A stretch of 64,000 nucleotides of DNA from Rachycentron canadum (lineage: Eukaryota; Chordata; Actinopteri; Carangiformes; Rachycentridae), in the NCBI GenBank assembly GCA_038496675.1, contig CM076648.1, positions 13,260,429 to 13,324,428 of the forward strand, given 5' to 3'. Made by a program: the position numbers and the translations under genes. Under the pieces are notes generated by a model. That model saw only the letters and a list, made by a program, of their open reading frames with translations. It ran no database searches and was not told the origin of the DNA. Below, piece by piece: positions 46,345-59,282 of this stretch (position 1 is its first letter; every line of letters starts with the position of its first letter).

Positions 46345-46490
46345 TGAGTCCCCTGCTGGCTGTGTACTACTCGTCTTTTTCTCCTTGGCGCCAAGCTTAC
46401 AACAAATATTTCTGCGTGAACTATCTGAACCCCTGGAGATTGTCTTTGTCTCCAGCTCCCAAGATTTCAACCACAGGCATTTTAAACTAG
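46345..46490 (+). pseudogene. Possible thioredoxin-like (nucleoredoxin-type) relic
   Basis: The plus-strand frame at 46427-46468 reads EPLEIVFVSSSQDF, strikingly like the beta strand of nucleoredoxin/tryparedoxin domains (LEIVFVSSDxD). Just upstream, a different frame (46353-46390) reads LLAVYYSSFSPWRQ, in the position of the family's 'LYFSAxWCPPCRQ' strand and active site. The two cysteines of the active site are absent and a frame change lies between the parts, so if the homology is real it is a decayed fragment. It could equally be chance; no further part of the fold is seen, and the next residues do not match. Confidence 0.22.
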
Positions 46491-47133
46491 TATCATGCAC
46501 AAATTGCTCCATAGGTACAGGCCATCTCAATATTAAGATTAGTGAGCCTGTATGTAAGCTTTTTGTTTTTGTATTCAGAAAATGTTACATTTCTGTTTGG
46601 CACTACAAGGAAATTCATTACCTAAAAGGATGCAAAACGCATTCAGTATATACATTGTCAAAGACAGAAATTAGCAAACTCATAAGATTGGCAACAAATT
46701 GTCATTAAGCTTAATTTTAAGCAAATTTATTTTCTTTTCAGGTTTGTCTCACACATTCATTTACATTAACCTACTGATGGACCTTTCCAGAGAATCTGAC
46801 AACCTGATGTTGTTGCCATCCAGGAAAAGAGACAGACTCATTTAATCATTCACTCACTCTCTCAATTACTTCCCCGGGCCAACTAGAGACAAATGAAGCT
46901 CTGCTGTCTTTCAGAGTGATTTAATTTTCCACACTATTGGAGATGTAGGTCAATTTCCCTTGAAATATACAGGAGAATCTTCGGGAGATCTTTAATGGTA
47001 TTAATGAGTGATTATTTAGAAACCTTGTCTGGAACAAAAGAGGAATAATGCTAATCAGGGAGTCTGATGGGGGCTGAGTGTCTAAAACATGCATAGAAAT
47101 CCATGTGTCTAGATTTGTTAGTAATTATAAATN

Positions 47134-47158
47134 GTGTGTGTGTGTGTGTGTGTGTGTG
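47134..47158. repeat. (GT)n microsatellite beside an N
   Basis: About twelve GT units, preceded by a single N at 47133. Confidence 0.95.
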
Positions 47159-48355
47159 CAGCTGAAATCTGAAGTTGCAGGTGCACAAGAAAGCACAATA
47201 TGTAAATGGTAGTCTGCACTTCCTGTGTACTACCACAACACAGATAAAAATAAAGCGAAATATATTTAAGCTACTGTCTTACTTTGCTTGAGGAGGCTTC
47301 ATGACTGTGTGATTTTTTTTTATACAGAAATGAATGCAAATCAATGGCTGAGGATAACTACATTTGTATTTTAACATTCTTGTGAATAATATGACAAGTT
47401 GATGATCATATTTCTACTGAATAAACTATTCAGGAATTAATAATTTACATAAAATGGAATTAAACAACATGTATTTAGGCTAAAGGATTACCTAAATAAT
47501 TTTGATTATATTGAATCTATTTGGGGATGGACTAAATCTACTTATAAATATCTGATACTAAGAGAAAAAAAAAAGTACAATAAACAACAACAACAGACAA
47601 AGGGCTGAGTCATTCTTTTTCCTACCCACAGACACAGAAAACAACTTGTACAGTTAACATGAATCTAAAGCAGTGTTCCCATGTCTACAAGCTACACGCT
47701 GAAGTTATGTATGATGAGCGATCATAAACTGAAGTGGTGTATATATGTCTATGTATCAGATCAAACACTGAGACTAAGAAACTAAGAAATGGATTCAACA
47801 ATAAAATTCTCAAGCTCTTCAACGCAATTTCTTGAATATTCAAACAAATATGTTGACTCGACTGAGTCTGTTGGGACACCCCTGGGGGCAGCTGAGGCTT
47901 CTTCCTCTTCTTCTCCATGCGTAAACTTGTAATGCACCCTCTGCATGATGAACAGAAGAGAGAGTAAGGCAATGAAAGAGAGAAGGAAGAGGCAATGAGC
48001 AAAATTGAAGAATAGGCTGAGAGAGGATGACAAGAACTCAGACAGAGAGAGAGAGGGAGTAAGAGGAGGACAGTGTGCATGGAGGAGGAAATGGGAGGGA
48101 GGAAGGAGGAGGAGTTGATAGTTTGAGGGGTCGAGCACCACCTGGTATTCCTTTACAACCAAGGAAAATGCCTAGAGAAATGATAATAAAATAGAGAGAA
48201 GTCGCAGAGCCTTCTGTTGCTGACAGGAGCTGTGTATGTGCCCTGCCAGAGTGTGTGTGCGTTTGTGCAAGTGTGTGCGATGAATAATTCATGGAGGTTC
48301 ATTAAGGAGAGAAAGTGTGAGTTGGTGATTGTGTATGGGTGTGTGTGTATGTGTA

Positions 48356-48470
48356 AACCCTTCGTTGCTCTGCACCACGTCGCCTGCCTTGTGGCTGCCA
48401 TCTGGCTTCACGCCATCCGAGTGCCACCCTCCAAAGCCCTCGCTCTTGCGAACATGGCAGGAGAGGAGAG
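48356..48470. other. Small CpG-rich island-like segment
   Basis: About eight CpG dinucleotides in roughly 100 bases (for example CACCACGTCGCCTGCC and CGCCATCCGAG), well above the local background, between a GT-rich patch and a G-rich patch. Frames exist on both strands but none matches a known protein. It may be a regulatory element or a young repeat. Confidence 0.3.
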
Positions 48471-49862
48471 GAAGGGGCGGTGGTGTGGAGTGAGGGTGAA
48501 GGGGGGTGTTGGCGGTGGAGGGGGTCTGAGGGGTGGCGTATGCAGAGAGAATAGGACTGGGGACAGAGCCTCAAGTTAACTTCTCCATTTCGTTGATATC
48601 ATGTGACGTGTACAGTCTGGTAAAGAGAGATGTGCAGTTGGATGTGAAGCGTAATGACAGGCCATCACATATGATGCAAAGTGATGCACCGTTATGTCAG
48701 TTAACATAGACCTCTGCCTTCATTTCATATAGGCTCTGGCCCTTTTGATTGTGCTGCTGTTCTGTGGAAAATTATACCTTGACTCAAAGAATATAAACCT
48801 TGTCCTCACGGATTAGCTGTTTTGTTCATGTCATGCTGATTAAAGCACGTGTGTCCAGTGTATCACCTCTTTCAATCAGCTTGTTGTATGAATAATGGGG
48901 AAACAAATCGTCTTTAAAGAGAGCTACAGAGCTGAAGATGTTTTTGTCATAAATGGTAATGAAAGAAGCATTCGTTCAAAAAAGCATTTGTAACTTGTGT
49001 TTGGACCCATTGGTAACAACAACATTGTACTCACCAGGTTAATTGCTGATATTTTACATGTCAAAGAAGGAGAAGCACAGGTGTAGATTATAATATTAAT
49101 GGTCTGAAATCATTTTCATTCAGTTGCTTTCATATCAGGGTCATGTTATTGTGCATGCTGGCTCCCTGATAGTTGACATAATGCCACTTGAATAAAACCA
49201 AACTGTCATTAATGTTATTAGCAATGCCTGTGATTTTCCTGAAGTCAAAACAGCTGTAAAAAGGCCTGTGCATCATTTTCAAATAAAAAAAATCTTCCAC
49301 AATTACTGTTGTAAACATCCATCACTGCACTGGTTTAACTTAGACCTACTGCACTTGAAGTTGTTTGCAGTTTCCCTGGGCAATGAGGGATTATTATCCA
49401 CACTTCAGGTGCTTGCACTTTAAATACTATCACCAAATAAAGAGGTAAACCTGTAACATCAGCTGCATGCTCCCCAACTGTCAGACCTTCTAACTTGTTT
49501 CCTTTATTTTCAAAATAACCTAGGATTGTCCTTTAATGAAGTAGCTATATAAATATGTTCTTGCATGATTGCACACACACAGTCACAGACATAACAGTAC
49601 AGTGTGTATTTCTACCAGATAACTTCTACCGTACACACACAGTACATTTATTAATTCATCCATCCACTCACCTTGTCGTCACGCCAGCATTAGTTCCTGG
49701 AGGACCGTTTCCTACTGCCAACACATCCCTCTGCTCACGCACATGGCGACTGGCCATGGCAGATGATTGAGTGTTTGTAAGTATGTACTGTATGCAATGC
49801 ATGTGTAATCAACACAAGCAGCTATGGTTGCAATATAGTGTCCTAAAATGAGATACCAGGTG

Positions 49863-49865
<3 letters not shown>

Positions 49866-49923
<58 letters not shown>
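49866..49923. repeat. (GT)n microsatellite
   Basis: About 29 perfect GT units. Confidence 0.97.
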
Positions 49924-49925
<2 letters not shown>

Positions 49926-51545
49926 ATCTGGAGGGGTCTTTGGGGTCACAGTAATCTGGCACAGCAATCTCGCACTGTAATCATCTCAGTGCTCAGCAGG
50001 TGGTCCGGCAGAAGGCTGGGGAGAAAAGTTTCGGCACATTTTCTCAACCAACAAGGCCACTCTGCTATACAGAACTAAGACCATTTACACTGAAGATGAA
50101 ACATGTTAGTATGCTCCTTGCGTGAGGAGAGAGGGATGGAGTAAATCAAGCTACCCAAATGAAACAGGACACAATCATGCATATCTATAGATAGATGAAC
50201 AATTTTCATATCAGATTACTATCTGCTGCAGTGAGGCGGCCGTGATGGTAGTGCTGTTCCCAGCTTTGGTGCAATTGACACATAACACAAGGCTTCTCCA
50301 GATGTGAGAAGTGCCAACAGTGGTAAAGGGGCAGCCCAGCCAGCTCAGGAAATACAGCAGGAGGTGCATGTAAGCAGGGACAACAGCATCATTATGGCAT
50401 GAGGTACAACAGTGTGTCCTCACTACATCAGAAAACATATTTCCTGATAGCTGTTTACCTCTGGGATGAAAGTACCTTATTCTACTATAATAGAAGGTGA
50501 CAGATAACAGATCAGAAAGGATAATGATATATATTCTACCCCAGGTTCTTTTCTTTCTATTTAGGAAAGTCTTAACGCAATAGTACAGCTATTTCAGGAG
50601 ATCTAGGCCTTATCATGTCACTGCACACAGGGAAAATGAACTTGTCCTATCCTGGTACATTATACACATGTGATTGTGAGTGTGGGTGTATGTGTGTGTT
50701 CTGTTTCAACTCAAGAGGATAGCCCATGTGTTGTTACATGGTGATGAAGGCTGCTTTGTTATCTCTACCTGGTGCCGTTATCACATCTGCACATGTGACA
50801 CCTTTCAATAACCCCCAGTCTGCACCTTTCTCTCCCCTGCTCTACTAAAAATGGGGGCCAGACAGATAAAGTGTGTTAGCGTATATGTGAGATGGCTTGT
50901 AGGGGAGAATAAAAATTGTGTGAGAGAAGAGGGGAGAGCAAGAGAAAGTGGTTGGAAAAAAGGAAAATCTTTCAAGATGAAAAGATATTAGAGCAGCAGC
51001 AAAGCAACAAAGTATATTGACCCAAGTTGAGTATGAGAGTTTTTAGGCTCTTGTACTGTATTTACATATATATTCATTTTATATATACTTAAGCTTTGTT
51101 ATATATAGGATGTGGAATCTCTGCACAGAGGGTGCAGCAGCAGCAACGGTCTATAAGTCTTATGGAGGAGACAAGTGAGCAAGTCAAGCCAATCCCATAC
51201 TGCCACTGCATATACTCACTGGCCCTGTTATCAGGTTGGTTACACCTGTACAATCTAATACAATCCAATACAACAGCCCTGCCATAAATGATACATTTAT
51301 GCAGCCCACAATGTACAATTTTTTTTTATCTTGTTGGAAATGTGTAAATTCAATTATATTAATGGAATATATTTCCCCTATCTACATACATGAAACCACT
51401 CTCAGAATAAAGCAGCCCAGAACAGCACTTCCGCTAATTATGACCACAGTGATAAACCATATGATTTAATTACTACCTCTATCAGTGTCAACAAAACAGA
51501 GCATTATAGGCGTCATAAAAGTTTATAGAACAGTGTCATCGGACT

Positions 51546-51591
51546 GCATTAGACTGTACAGGTGTGCCTAATAAAGTGGCCGCTGAGAGTA
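51546..51591 (+). repeat. Teleost repeat fragment ('aggtgtgcctaataaagtgg')
   Basis: Shares the aggtgt-cctaataaa core and the preceding gcattag with the fragment at 34998-35056. It matches from memory the end of a frequent fish repeat. Confidence 0.65.
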
Positions 51592-52255
51592 CATACTGTA
51601 TCTTAATATACATGTCAGAAATATAAAAGAAGGCAAAGTTATGTCATCTCCCTTTGTTCTTTGTATCCACTAGATTTATCTTTGATAACAACATTGCAGA
51701 TTCATAGTTTATATAAAAAACATGATTAGCTGAACCTTATACAATAATGTTTCAGGAATAATACTGTAATCTGTAGCCAACATGTACATATACATATACA
51801 TACATATACACAAAGGAAAATATAGTTGATTATTGATAGAGCTTGAGTCTAATTTTTTCATTTTAACAGGATTGATATCATTGTACTCACTAAAGCAATT
51901 GCTGAGATCTCAAAACAAGGTTAAAGGAGGTCTGAGGAGGTAACATGAACATATAGCTAGACACTTCTTAAACAGACCCCTGAATTGCCAGGCTGATTTC
52001 AAAAAGAATATGAAGATGGGTGATAAAACCATTCCAGCACTTTTGATTAACCCTAATAAAGTTAAACTGTACACCACCTGTTGGTTTATCCTGACATGCA
52101 TGTTTTATTACACTGTTGAACTGTGCTCTCGGATCTTTGCAAGAACTTGGAGGGTGTTTTCCCAACCAATAAGAATGACTATCAGAACCACAAAAAGAAG
52201 ACCCAAGTTATAATAAACTAAGTAGTTTATGTGGTGTATAGTTACTTTTACTTAC

Positions 52256-52287
52256 CGTTAGTAAAGGATCTGAGTGCTTCTTCGATA
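52256..52287 (-). other. Orphan 32-nt microexon-like element with strong splice sites
   Basis: On the minus strand, a nearly pure pyrimidine tract of about 45 bases ends in ttctattacag (AG at 52289-52288). Thirty-two bases follow, then a near-perfect donor (ACG|gtaagt, gt at 52255-52254). Read in phase 0, the phase of the acsf3 intron it sits in, it gives nine codons (YRRSTQILY) then TAA at 52260-52258. Read with two leading bases it is open (SKKHSDPLLT) and would end in phase 0. Neither peptide matches ACSF3, whose sequence needs no insertion here. It may be a poison exon, an alternative 5' UTR exon of acsf3 or an exon of an unknown transcript, or it may be a decoy. Confidence 0.35.
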
Positions 52288-53210
52288 CTGTAATAGAAGA
52301 AAAGGGAGAGAAAGAGCAGAGAGAGAGTGAGGAAGAGACAGCGAAAGGTAAAAGCAGGAAGTCAGAGGGCTAGATATCAGGAGTGTGAATGGGCAGAGTG
52401 TAGAGCAGAGAGCCAGGCCTGTTGGACGGTTTCCAGTAGGGATAGTGGGTGTCCCTGTGCCAGCTGGCAGCCTGTCTTTCCCATCTGTGGAGCCTAGGAG
52501 AGTGTGCAGTAATCTCCTGGAGACAGCGGCTCAGCTCAGGCCAGATTTAAAGGGATATGGCCAGCTGGCCAGGCATGGACAGGTCTGTACTACGGAGAGA
52601 AAGGAAGGGCAGGAGAAGGCCACAGAGAAGGGAGGGGATGAGTGAGTGAGCTGTGATGAAGCAGGTCAGGTGTAATGGTGAGGATGATAGGGGAGCTGAG
52701 GATTGGTGGTCAGGGAGCAATAAAGAGCACTGGTAAGAATGATTATAGTCCAGCTGCCAGCAAATAATGGAACAAGCTGAATGTAATGTCCCTGCCTTTA
52801 ACTGTGAAAACTACAGTGGGTCTGTGCCAGCTGCAGTGCCTGAGACATACCTATGTATGTCAGTCCTGGCTTATGTAAAGCTACATCTCACAGCTTCGTT
52901 GTCTGTTCTCAACACTCTGTGTCACACAACTAATCAAACTAATTGAAGTGAGCGCTCTGTGCTTACTCCAGCAAAAGAAATAAAAGAAGCTCTGGGCCAA
53001 GCAGCTCTGCTTAGCTCTTGGTGAACTGGTCTGTCGATGCAGCTTAAGGCCCACATTTCAAAATAATATTAATTTTAGCAAGTCATTTAATCCAGCATTG
53101 AGATAAAATAATTCCATTAATTCCAGATCCAATCACTTAAAATCAATACATTCTATGCAGTCTACATTCGTTCTTCTTCTTACAATTAGTGAAATGTTTT
53201 CACAATGAAA

Positions 53211-53262
<52 letters not shown>
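53211..53262. repeat. (ATT)n trinucleotide repeat
   Basis: About seventeen ATT units; the minus-strand frame reads poly-asparagine and is not a gene. Confidence 0.98.
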
Positions 53263-53859
53263 AGTGAGAAATACCTGCATGTTATTTTGCTTTAGATCAC
53301 CTGTAATTTTGGTGCAAATTTTGGTTTTGTGACTTAATACCAGAGCAAACAACTTGTTAGTGTCTTTTTCTTGCTGTGTAGATGCCAGGTGAGGGAAGTG
53401 GGATGTTACGAGGGAAACAGAGACAGATTCAATTTTACAGCTGGGGCCTGACTCCATATGTTAACATGCGACCACCAAAACACTGCACGCAAACATGCTT
53501 GAACACACCAAGACACCTATTGCAGCAATCAAAGAAAGTAGGCATACATGCACTTCTACTCACACGCATCACAACAATATCTGGGAACGATATGTACACA
53601 AATGCGTACACAGGTGTACGCAGCTCACACACAAACATAGGGAGACATAGAGACATGCGCCTGCGGCAATCACACAAGAATAAGCGAAGCCATGCAAATC
53701 CCCAGATGTGCAGAGAGACAGGGAGAAGATGAGGAAGAGAGGATTGGGAGGAGGAGAGGAGTGCCTGGAAAGGGGGGGGGCTGCTGTGATGGAGGGAGGA
53801 GGTATGGTGGGAGGGGATGTGGTGGGGAGGGCTGGGTGTTTACCACTATTTAAAAGGCA

Positions 53860-54190
53860 GTGGGTGCTGTGTGCAGATTAATAAACAGGAGGTAATAGCA
53901 GAAGGACTCTATATTTATTTTTTATCTTAAATGTTGCTTGTTTGTCGGGCTGGATGAATATTGACTGTGAAATTGGGATCAGGGTCGACACATGCCAGTG
54001 CTCGGCCTTATCTCTGGGATGCAGGCAGGCCTGGGGCCGTTATCGCCGTGCCACAGTGGCGTGCCGGCACTCCAGCGCTCTCAAAGCCGCCACATTCCCT
54101 TTGTATCTGCCTGGAGAAGCCTGTTTACCTTTCACTGGCTTGATATTCCTATTAGAGCCGCTGACTATTTACTCACTGCCTCCTCCTCCT
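53860..54190. promoter_or_regulatory. Possible conserved noncoding block G with GATA motifs
   Basis: About 330 bp of high-complexity sequence with AGATAA sites (as TTATCT) at 53922-53927 and 54008-54013 and a related GTTATCG at 54039-54045. It is CpG-containing in its middle, for example GGGGCCGTTATCGCCGTGCC. The overlapping plus-strand frames here (53942-54328) are not supported by splice sites or homology. Evidence is texture plus motif density. Confidence 0.28.
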
Positions 54191-55149
54191 CTCCCTCCAC
54201 TGGGCACTGTGCTGTCTCTCATCTCTTCCTCTTTCTGTTTCCCTCTCTCTGTTTGGCTATGCCTATCTAGCTCTTTTTTACTGTTTGTCTCTTTACAGTA
54301 TATCGTTTTGTGCTGCTTCTGCTTCTGACCTTCACTATGACATAAAGTTCTGGACATGGTTTTGCCTACCAGGAAGTAAATAGCTATGAACTCATGGGTT
54401 ACTTTAATACAAATATTACATACATAATGAGGCAGCTTACTTGATACCATGGACAGTAGGGGACTGTCCTCACCACAAAAATGTCAACACTGGGCCATGT
54501 GTTCAATCACTGTAAACAATGAAAACTTTTCCCTTCTCATAAGCAGTGAACATGTGTAGATGTGGCAGACTAGAAGACACACATAAAGGTCCTTAGTCAT
54601 GTAAGTGTACAAGCTGATCAGAGAGATCTAGTTGTCATCCAGGAAGAGGCAATGCAAGGTGCCACTCCTGAAGCGTCCATCTACCACCTTTAAGTGGCCA
54701 TTTTGCAAAGCTAACAAACAAGTTCTAATTATGACAATTGTCAAACCGCAATAGTTTTTTCTCATTCTCAGATTCATTCAGATACCCACAAAATCAAATG
54801 CATAAGAAAACACAAATCAATGAGGCTCTGTATATTTCACTGAGAAGTGTGGTAGTGATATTTGAAGTGAAGCATGAATCAAGGAGCTAATACCAATCAG
54901 CTAATGCTGATGTGAACGCTGCCCTCCATACCTTCAATAGTGACAGCTTGATTTTAGATATAGTCTTTAACAATTCCCTTAATCAACATGAATCGTGTCT
55001 TTAGGTATATATGAGCCATAGATGGGAAAGGGGAAATCTTCTGAAACTGAGGTAGCGGTGCATCTGGATGGCATCACTGTTTTTGAGATTGCATTTTTTT
55101 GACCACTGGTACAAGGCTTCAAAACACATCTGTGCACAAATACCAACAC

Positions 55150-55330
55150 TGATAGAAAGCTGTGTCCCACTTCAGGGGATGTATCATTCGTAAGATGCAA
55201 TCTACGAAGTAGAATAGATGCAAAGTGTGGTCCTTCGTAGGCGTAACCACGAAGGCCAACCAAAATGTCTGGTCTGAGGATTTTCACTTTGCATCACTAG
55301 CTGTGCCTGCCTTCAAGACTCCTGTTGCCT
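55150..55330 (-). repeat. Possible degraded DNA-transposon-like repeat
   Basis: The sequence around 55185-55260 (tcattcgtaagatgc, tccttcgtaggcg, accacgaaggcc) has repeated TCGTA/CGAAGG words. I associate these loosely with a fish non-autonomous DNA transposon having 'cttcgaaggatg'-type blocks. The 102-codon minus frame over it is probably fortuitous. Confidence 0.3.
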
Positions 55331-55845
55331 AGCAACCTTGACAAACTTTAACTTTTTTTAAGCATTAGCTGAAGCCCAATACTTACATTTAAGAGTGTAA
55401 TCCTCGTGCCCTCTGTCCTGTGATTGTGCCTTTTTTTTTTACTTTTTTTTTTGATTGTGCACAATTGGGTCATGTTTCAATGTTTAAAACAATTAACTAT
55501 TTAATTTGGATATTAAGCATTCATTTGTTGTAGTTTCTCACCAGTAGTGTAGCCTAGATCTTAGGGAGGCTCTGCTAGGTGTTACTGTACACGTACAAGG
55601 AGATACTTCTTTCTTATGATTGTAAAAATGCAACATCAGGCAATGAAGAATTTAAGTTATATTACAAACATTTTACAAGCTAAAAGTCACTGGATGTGGT
55701 GCCCCAAAGAAATTTAAATTTAAGTTACTCTCAAAGGCAAATACAACTAAAACAGAAGGGAACTGGGTTTGGCAGCCAATCAGTCATTTTCAGTGACAAA
55801 GCATCAGCTAAACAACTCAACACAACTGCTTTTTGTGTCCAACAG

Positions 55846-55880
55846 TCTCCTCTCCTCTCCTTTCCTCTCCTCTCCTCTCC
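55846..55880. repeat. (TCTCC)n pentanucleotide repeat
   Basis: About seven TCTCC units with one variant (TTTCC). Confidence 0.95.
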
Positions 55881-56019
55881 TAAGGGAAGGACACTCAGAT
55901 TCCTCCAGTGATGACTGCCTCTTCTGACGGCAATCATCGTGGCGTTTTTTTTGTTTTATCTCTTTATTCCATGCAGGGTACACTAAGGGGCTCAGGGTGC
56001 ACTGTGCCGCATGCCATGC

Positions 56020-56110
56020 CATAAGGTGGGATAAGGAGCAAACAAACACCCGGGCAGCGCTTAGCAACCCTGATCAGAGCGTCTGCCAGGGTCCTGATAA
56101 GCTGACAGTC
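56020..56110. promoter_or_regulatory. Paired GATA motifs in a possible regulatory block
   Basis: GATAAG occurs at 56030-56035 and again, as TGATAAGC, at 56095-56102, within GC-richer, non-repetitive sequence (cacccgggcagcgcttagca). Motif evidence only. Confidence 0.2.
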
Positions 56111-58736
56111 AGGAGAGGACAGTAAGAGGTGGAAGGAGTGGGTTGTTGGGATGTAAGGCTGTTGACATTGCGGGGTGCTTTCCCTCTCTAAACACTAATG
56201 GCCATGAATATCATGACAGTTCATGGGAATTATTTTTTTATATTGCAAAGTCCTGTTTCACAAAAAGAAGATGAGCACAGTTGCATTTGATAAGCAAATT
56301 TTCACCATTCTTTATTTAAAAAGAATAAGAATTAAGAATAAGAAGTCGGTTTATTCTCCATACATGGTCCAACTGTACATTAGCCATACAGTCTGTGCTT
56401 AATTATACAGTCATTGTCATCAGGCAGGCACCCAGCATGATGGACCTGCACCTTTTTTGTTTGAACAACACAATACCAAGTGGTCATTCCGTTGCAAAGC
56501 TTATATAACTGTGCTGCTGTCCCAAGGGTAGTAATGTTGGAGACCAGTGGCTGAAGTTTTTATTTTTTCTGAAACGGTTGAGCATCCGAATTTGACTATT
56601 CGGCTAAATTCAGTGCTGACTGATCATCGCCAGTTGCATTTATCAATTATTACCAACAGTTGTAGGCTACAATCTGTTACCTGTCATTGGCCTAGGAATG
56701 TGTTATCCAATCAGAAGAGAGGCCAACACAAAATGTCGTGTTCACGCTGGAGGTCCAGAGAGAACCATGAGAGGAGATGTAAGACTATATTTAGATGGTT
56801 AATGCATTGCATGCTTCAAATCGCGCCTGCTACACATTACTCTTTTGTGGTTTCTTACCTTTTATGCATTTTTCTTGAAATCAGGTGAGATTATCTCTTC
56901 CCTTCTTTCCCAGAGTTTGACCTCAATGTAGAGCTATTTTTTAGACCAAGTTTACATATAAATGTCATGTATTCTCTTGAGATAAATGGGATACATGACA
57001 TGTTTATGTTTTATGGTTTGGATCCTCCATAACCCAAAAATGTATTTTCATTTCATTCAACTATTTGAACATCTGCCTGTCTTTTGATAGTTGGTCAGTC
57101 CATCTGTCTGCTGATTAGTTCACATCTGTCTGTCTATCCAGCTGCCAGCTTTTGGAGCCAATGTGTGTGGGACATGAACAACATTACCATCCTGTTGTTT
57201 GGCAGTGGAGAGACAATAGTGAGAATGATGATGAAGAGGATGAAGATGGCGAGACAGAGAGTAAATCAAAATAATTAGACGACATCTGAACAGCATGTTT
57301 ACCTGACTTAATCAAAGAGAACAAACTGCAAGCCTTCCAGCATGTAAACACACACGCTGGCCTGACATTTTATCTTGCTGTTACCTGACACAAATATAAT
57401 TCAGATAATTAAATATTATTGGCAAATAGTTATTGTTTTTCGCTAACTGGGTCTTATCTTGATGCTCCACATATGAATTTATGTATGGGACACTGATGCA
57501 TTGCTGAGTAACATCTTAATGATAACTAATTATATTGAGGTTACTAATGATAGTAACACTGCACTTTTTGCTTGATAGTTTTTTAGTTAACTACTCTTAT
57601 CTTAACATCTGGTCATGAAAGCAACAATAATAATAACAATAATAATACAACAAATAATTAATTCTGCTGTTGAATACGTAATACGAGTACTTATTATTAA
57701 ATCATTTTTCCTGTTATTGTTACTTGTCTGACACCACATATGAGTTGTTGAAAAGTTAGTCTAAAACACTGAGGTTGTAGTCGAGCATCTGTACATATAT
57801 CAATGTTTTAAGCTAAACATATGGTTCCCAAGAAGAATAAACAAAGCATAAAAAGCATTTGCAAATATCATTTGACCCAAGTCTGTTTACAGATCAGTGA
57901 ACCTTAATTGACGCTGTCAGCCATTGCTCACTTCCAGGCTATCCTTTTCAATATTGAGACAATAACAACATTATGGGGCTCAATAGTTCATATTCCTATG
58001 TGGCAATAATATCTAGATCCCTCCTCCTCTCAGTGCAAATCAATGGCATGAGATGGCCTTTGGCTTCATTTTTCATCTTTAATATTGATTGCTGTTCTAC
58101 TTTGGAGTGCACTGTCAGTCCAATTACAGAGAATTTAATTGATTTTTCTTCACAAGCTGGGTTAGATTGGATTGGTTTATGCAAAGCAGATCAAACAGAA
58201 GTACTCCCTGGACTCCCTTCTATGTGTAAAATACAGCCCTAATGAGCAGGAGCACCCTGACACTTTTTATGTCTCAGCCAATTCTCTCTCTGTTTCTTTC
58301 TGTGAAAGAAAGTCACACACGTGAGCACACTCACGCACTAACACACGCACAGAAAATAGTTCAATATAACCACAGCAGCAGTAATTATCACAAGAAACCA
58401 TTTTGATGATTCCAACAATGTTAGACTAATAATCATCTTCAGTACACTGATGTAATTGCTAAGAATTACTGTGTTCAATAGAGTGGATGGCTCCAAAACA
58501 TCCACTGTTGTATTTTCCCCAGAGAGAGTTGAAACTTGGGCAAAGAGTTGCTAATTCATACAATTATATGTGATGAATAAAGCAGGTGTCTCTTCATTTG
58601 AAAATTCCACAATGACCTTTACAGGAAGCCTCCTCTCATGAAATATACATGACCCTGAACACAATATGTCAGACAGCTAGACAAGGCTAATTAGCTGCAG
58701 GTAAATTCTGCAGGCCTCGCTCTCTCTTTTGCTTTT

Positions 58737-58737
<1 letters not shown>

Positions 58738-58808
<71 letters not shown>
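58738..58808. repeat. Compound (CT)n-(CA)n microsatellite
   Basis: About 50 bases of CT with scattered TT, followed directly by eleven CA units. Confidence 0.96.
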
Positions 58809-59171
58809 CAAATACACACACCGACATTTTGCTGTACCAAGTGGTGTCATCTCACAGGTCCGTCTCACATTTTATAATTGTTTTGCATGCTGGCTATTCT
58901 TGGTTTTGTATTGAAATGACCCACAGTTCCATCTAAACAAGGAATGTGTTCTGCTATTCAGCTATGTATCTACCTATTAGACCAATGGAGTGTCATAGGG
59001 GAGTTTCAATTGTTCTAATGCGTCAGGAAGACTGAGACTGATAAAACATGATTTTGATCATTGACGTAGGCTAAATGTCAAGAAACAATCCCTTTTTAAT
59101 CACAAAACCTTACAATAAAAGAATATAGTGTGGTAATGACTTAGCTTGAGGTGGTGGTATTGATGGATGAT

Positions 59172-59282
59172 GTTACCTTTGGACAAGGTCCGACTGGCTG
59201 TTTCCTCTGGATTATAGTCTTTATGTTAAGCTAAGCAAACTGTCTGGTCAATGTGGCAAGATAAGAGAGTGGTGTCAATGAG
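59172..59282 (-). repeat. Teleost interspersed repeat copy, inverted ('ttagcttagcataa' family)
   Basis: Plus-strand words ttacctttggacaaggtc, tagtctttatgttaagctaag and gagagtggtgtcaatgag match the reverse of the repeat at 34808-34950 and its usual 3' continuation (the 'ctggctctgtccaaag' end). Confidence 0.7.

Noticed and set aside
47782..48162. Minus-strand frame ending in an acidic segment (HGEEEEEASAAP) after a good acceptor near 47943
   Set aside because: The acceptor-like sequence is good, but no acceptable donor follows in register, the peptide matches nothing I know, and the upstream part is CT-rich simple sequence.
53942..54328. Three overlapping plus-strand frames up to 128 codons
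   Set aside because: All three frames are open at once, which indicates composition rather than coding; no homology seen.
56547..56888. 113-codon plus-strand frame
   Set aside because: No domain, no splice sites, ordinary composition; length is within chance expectation for 64 kb.
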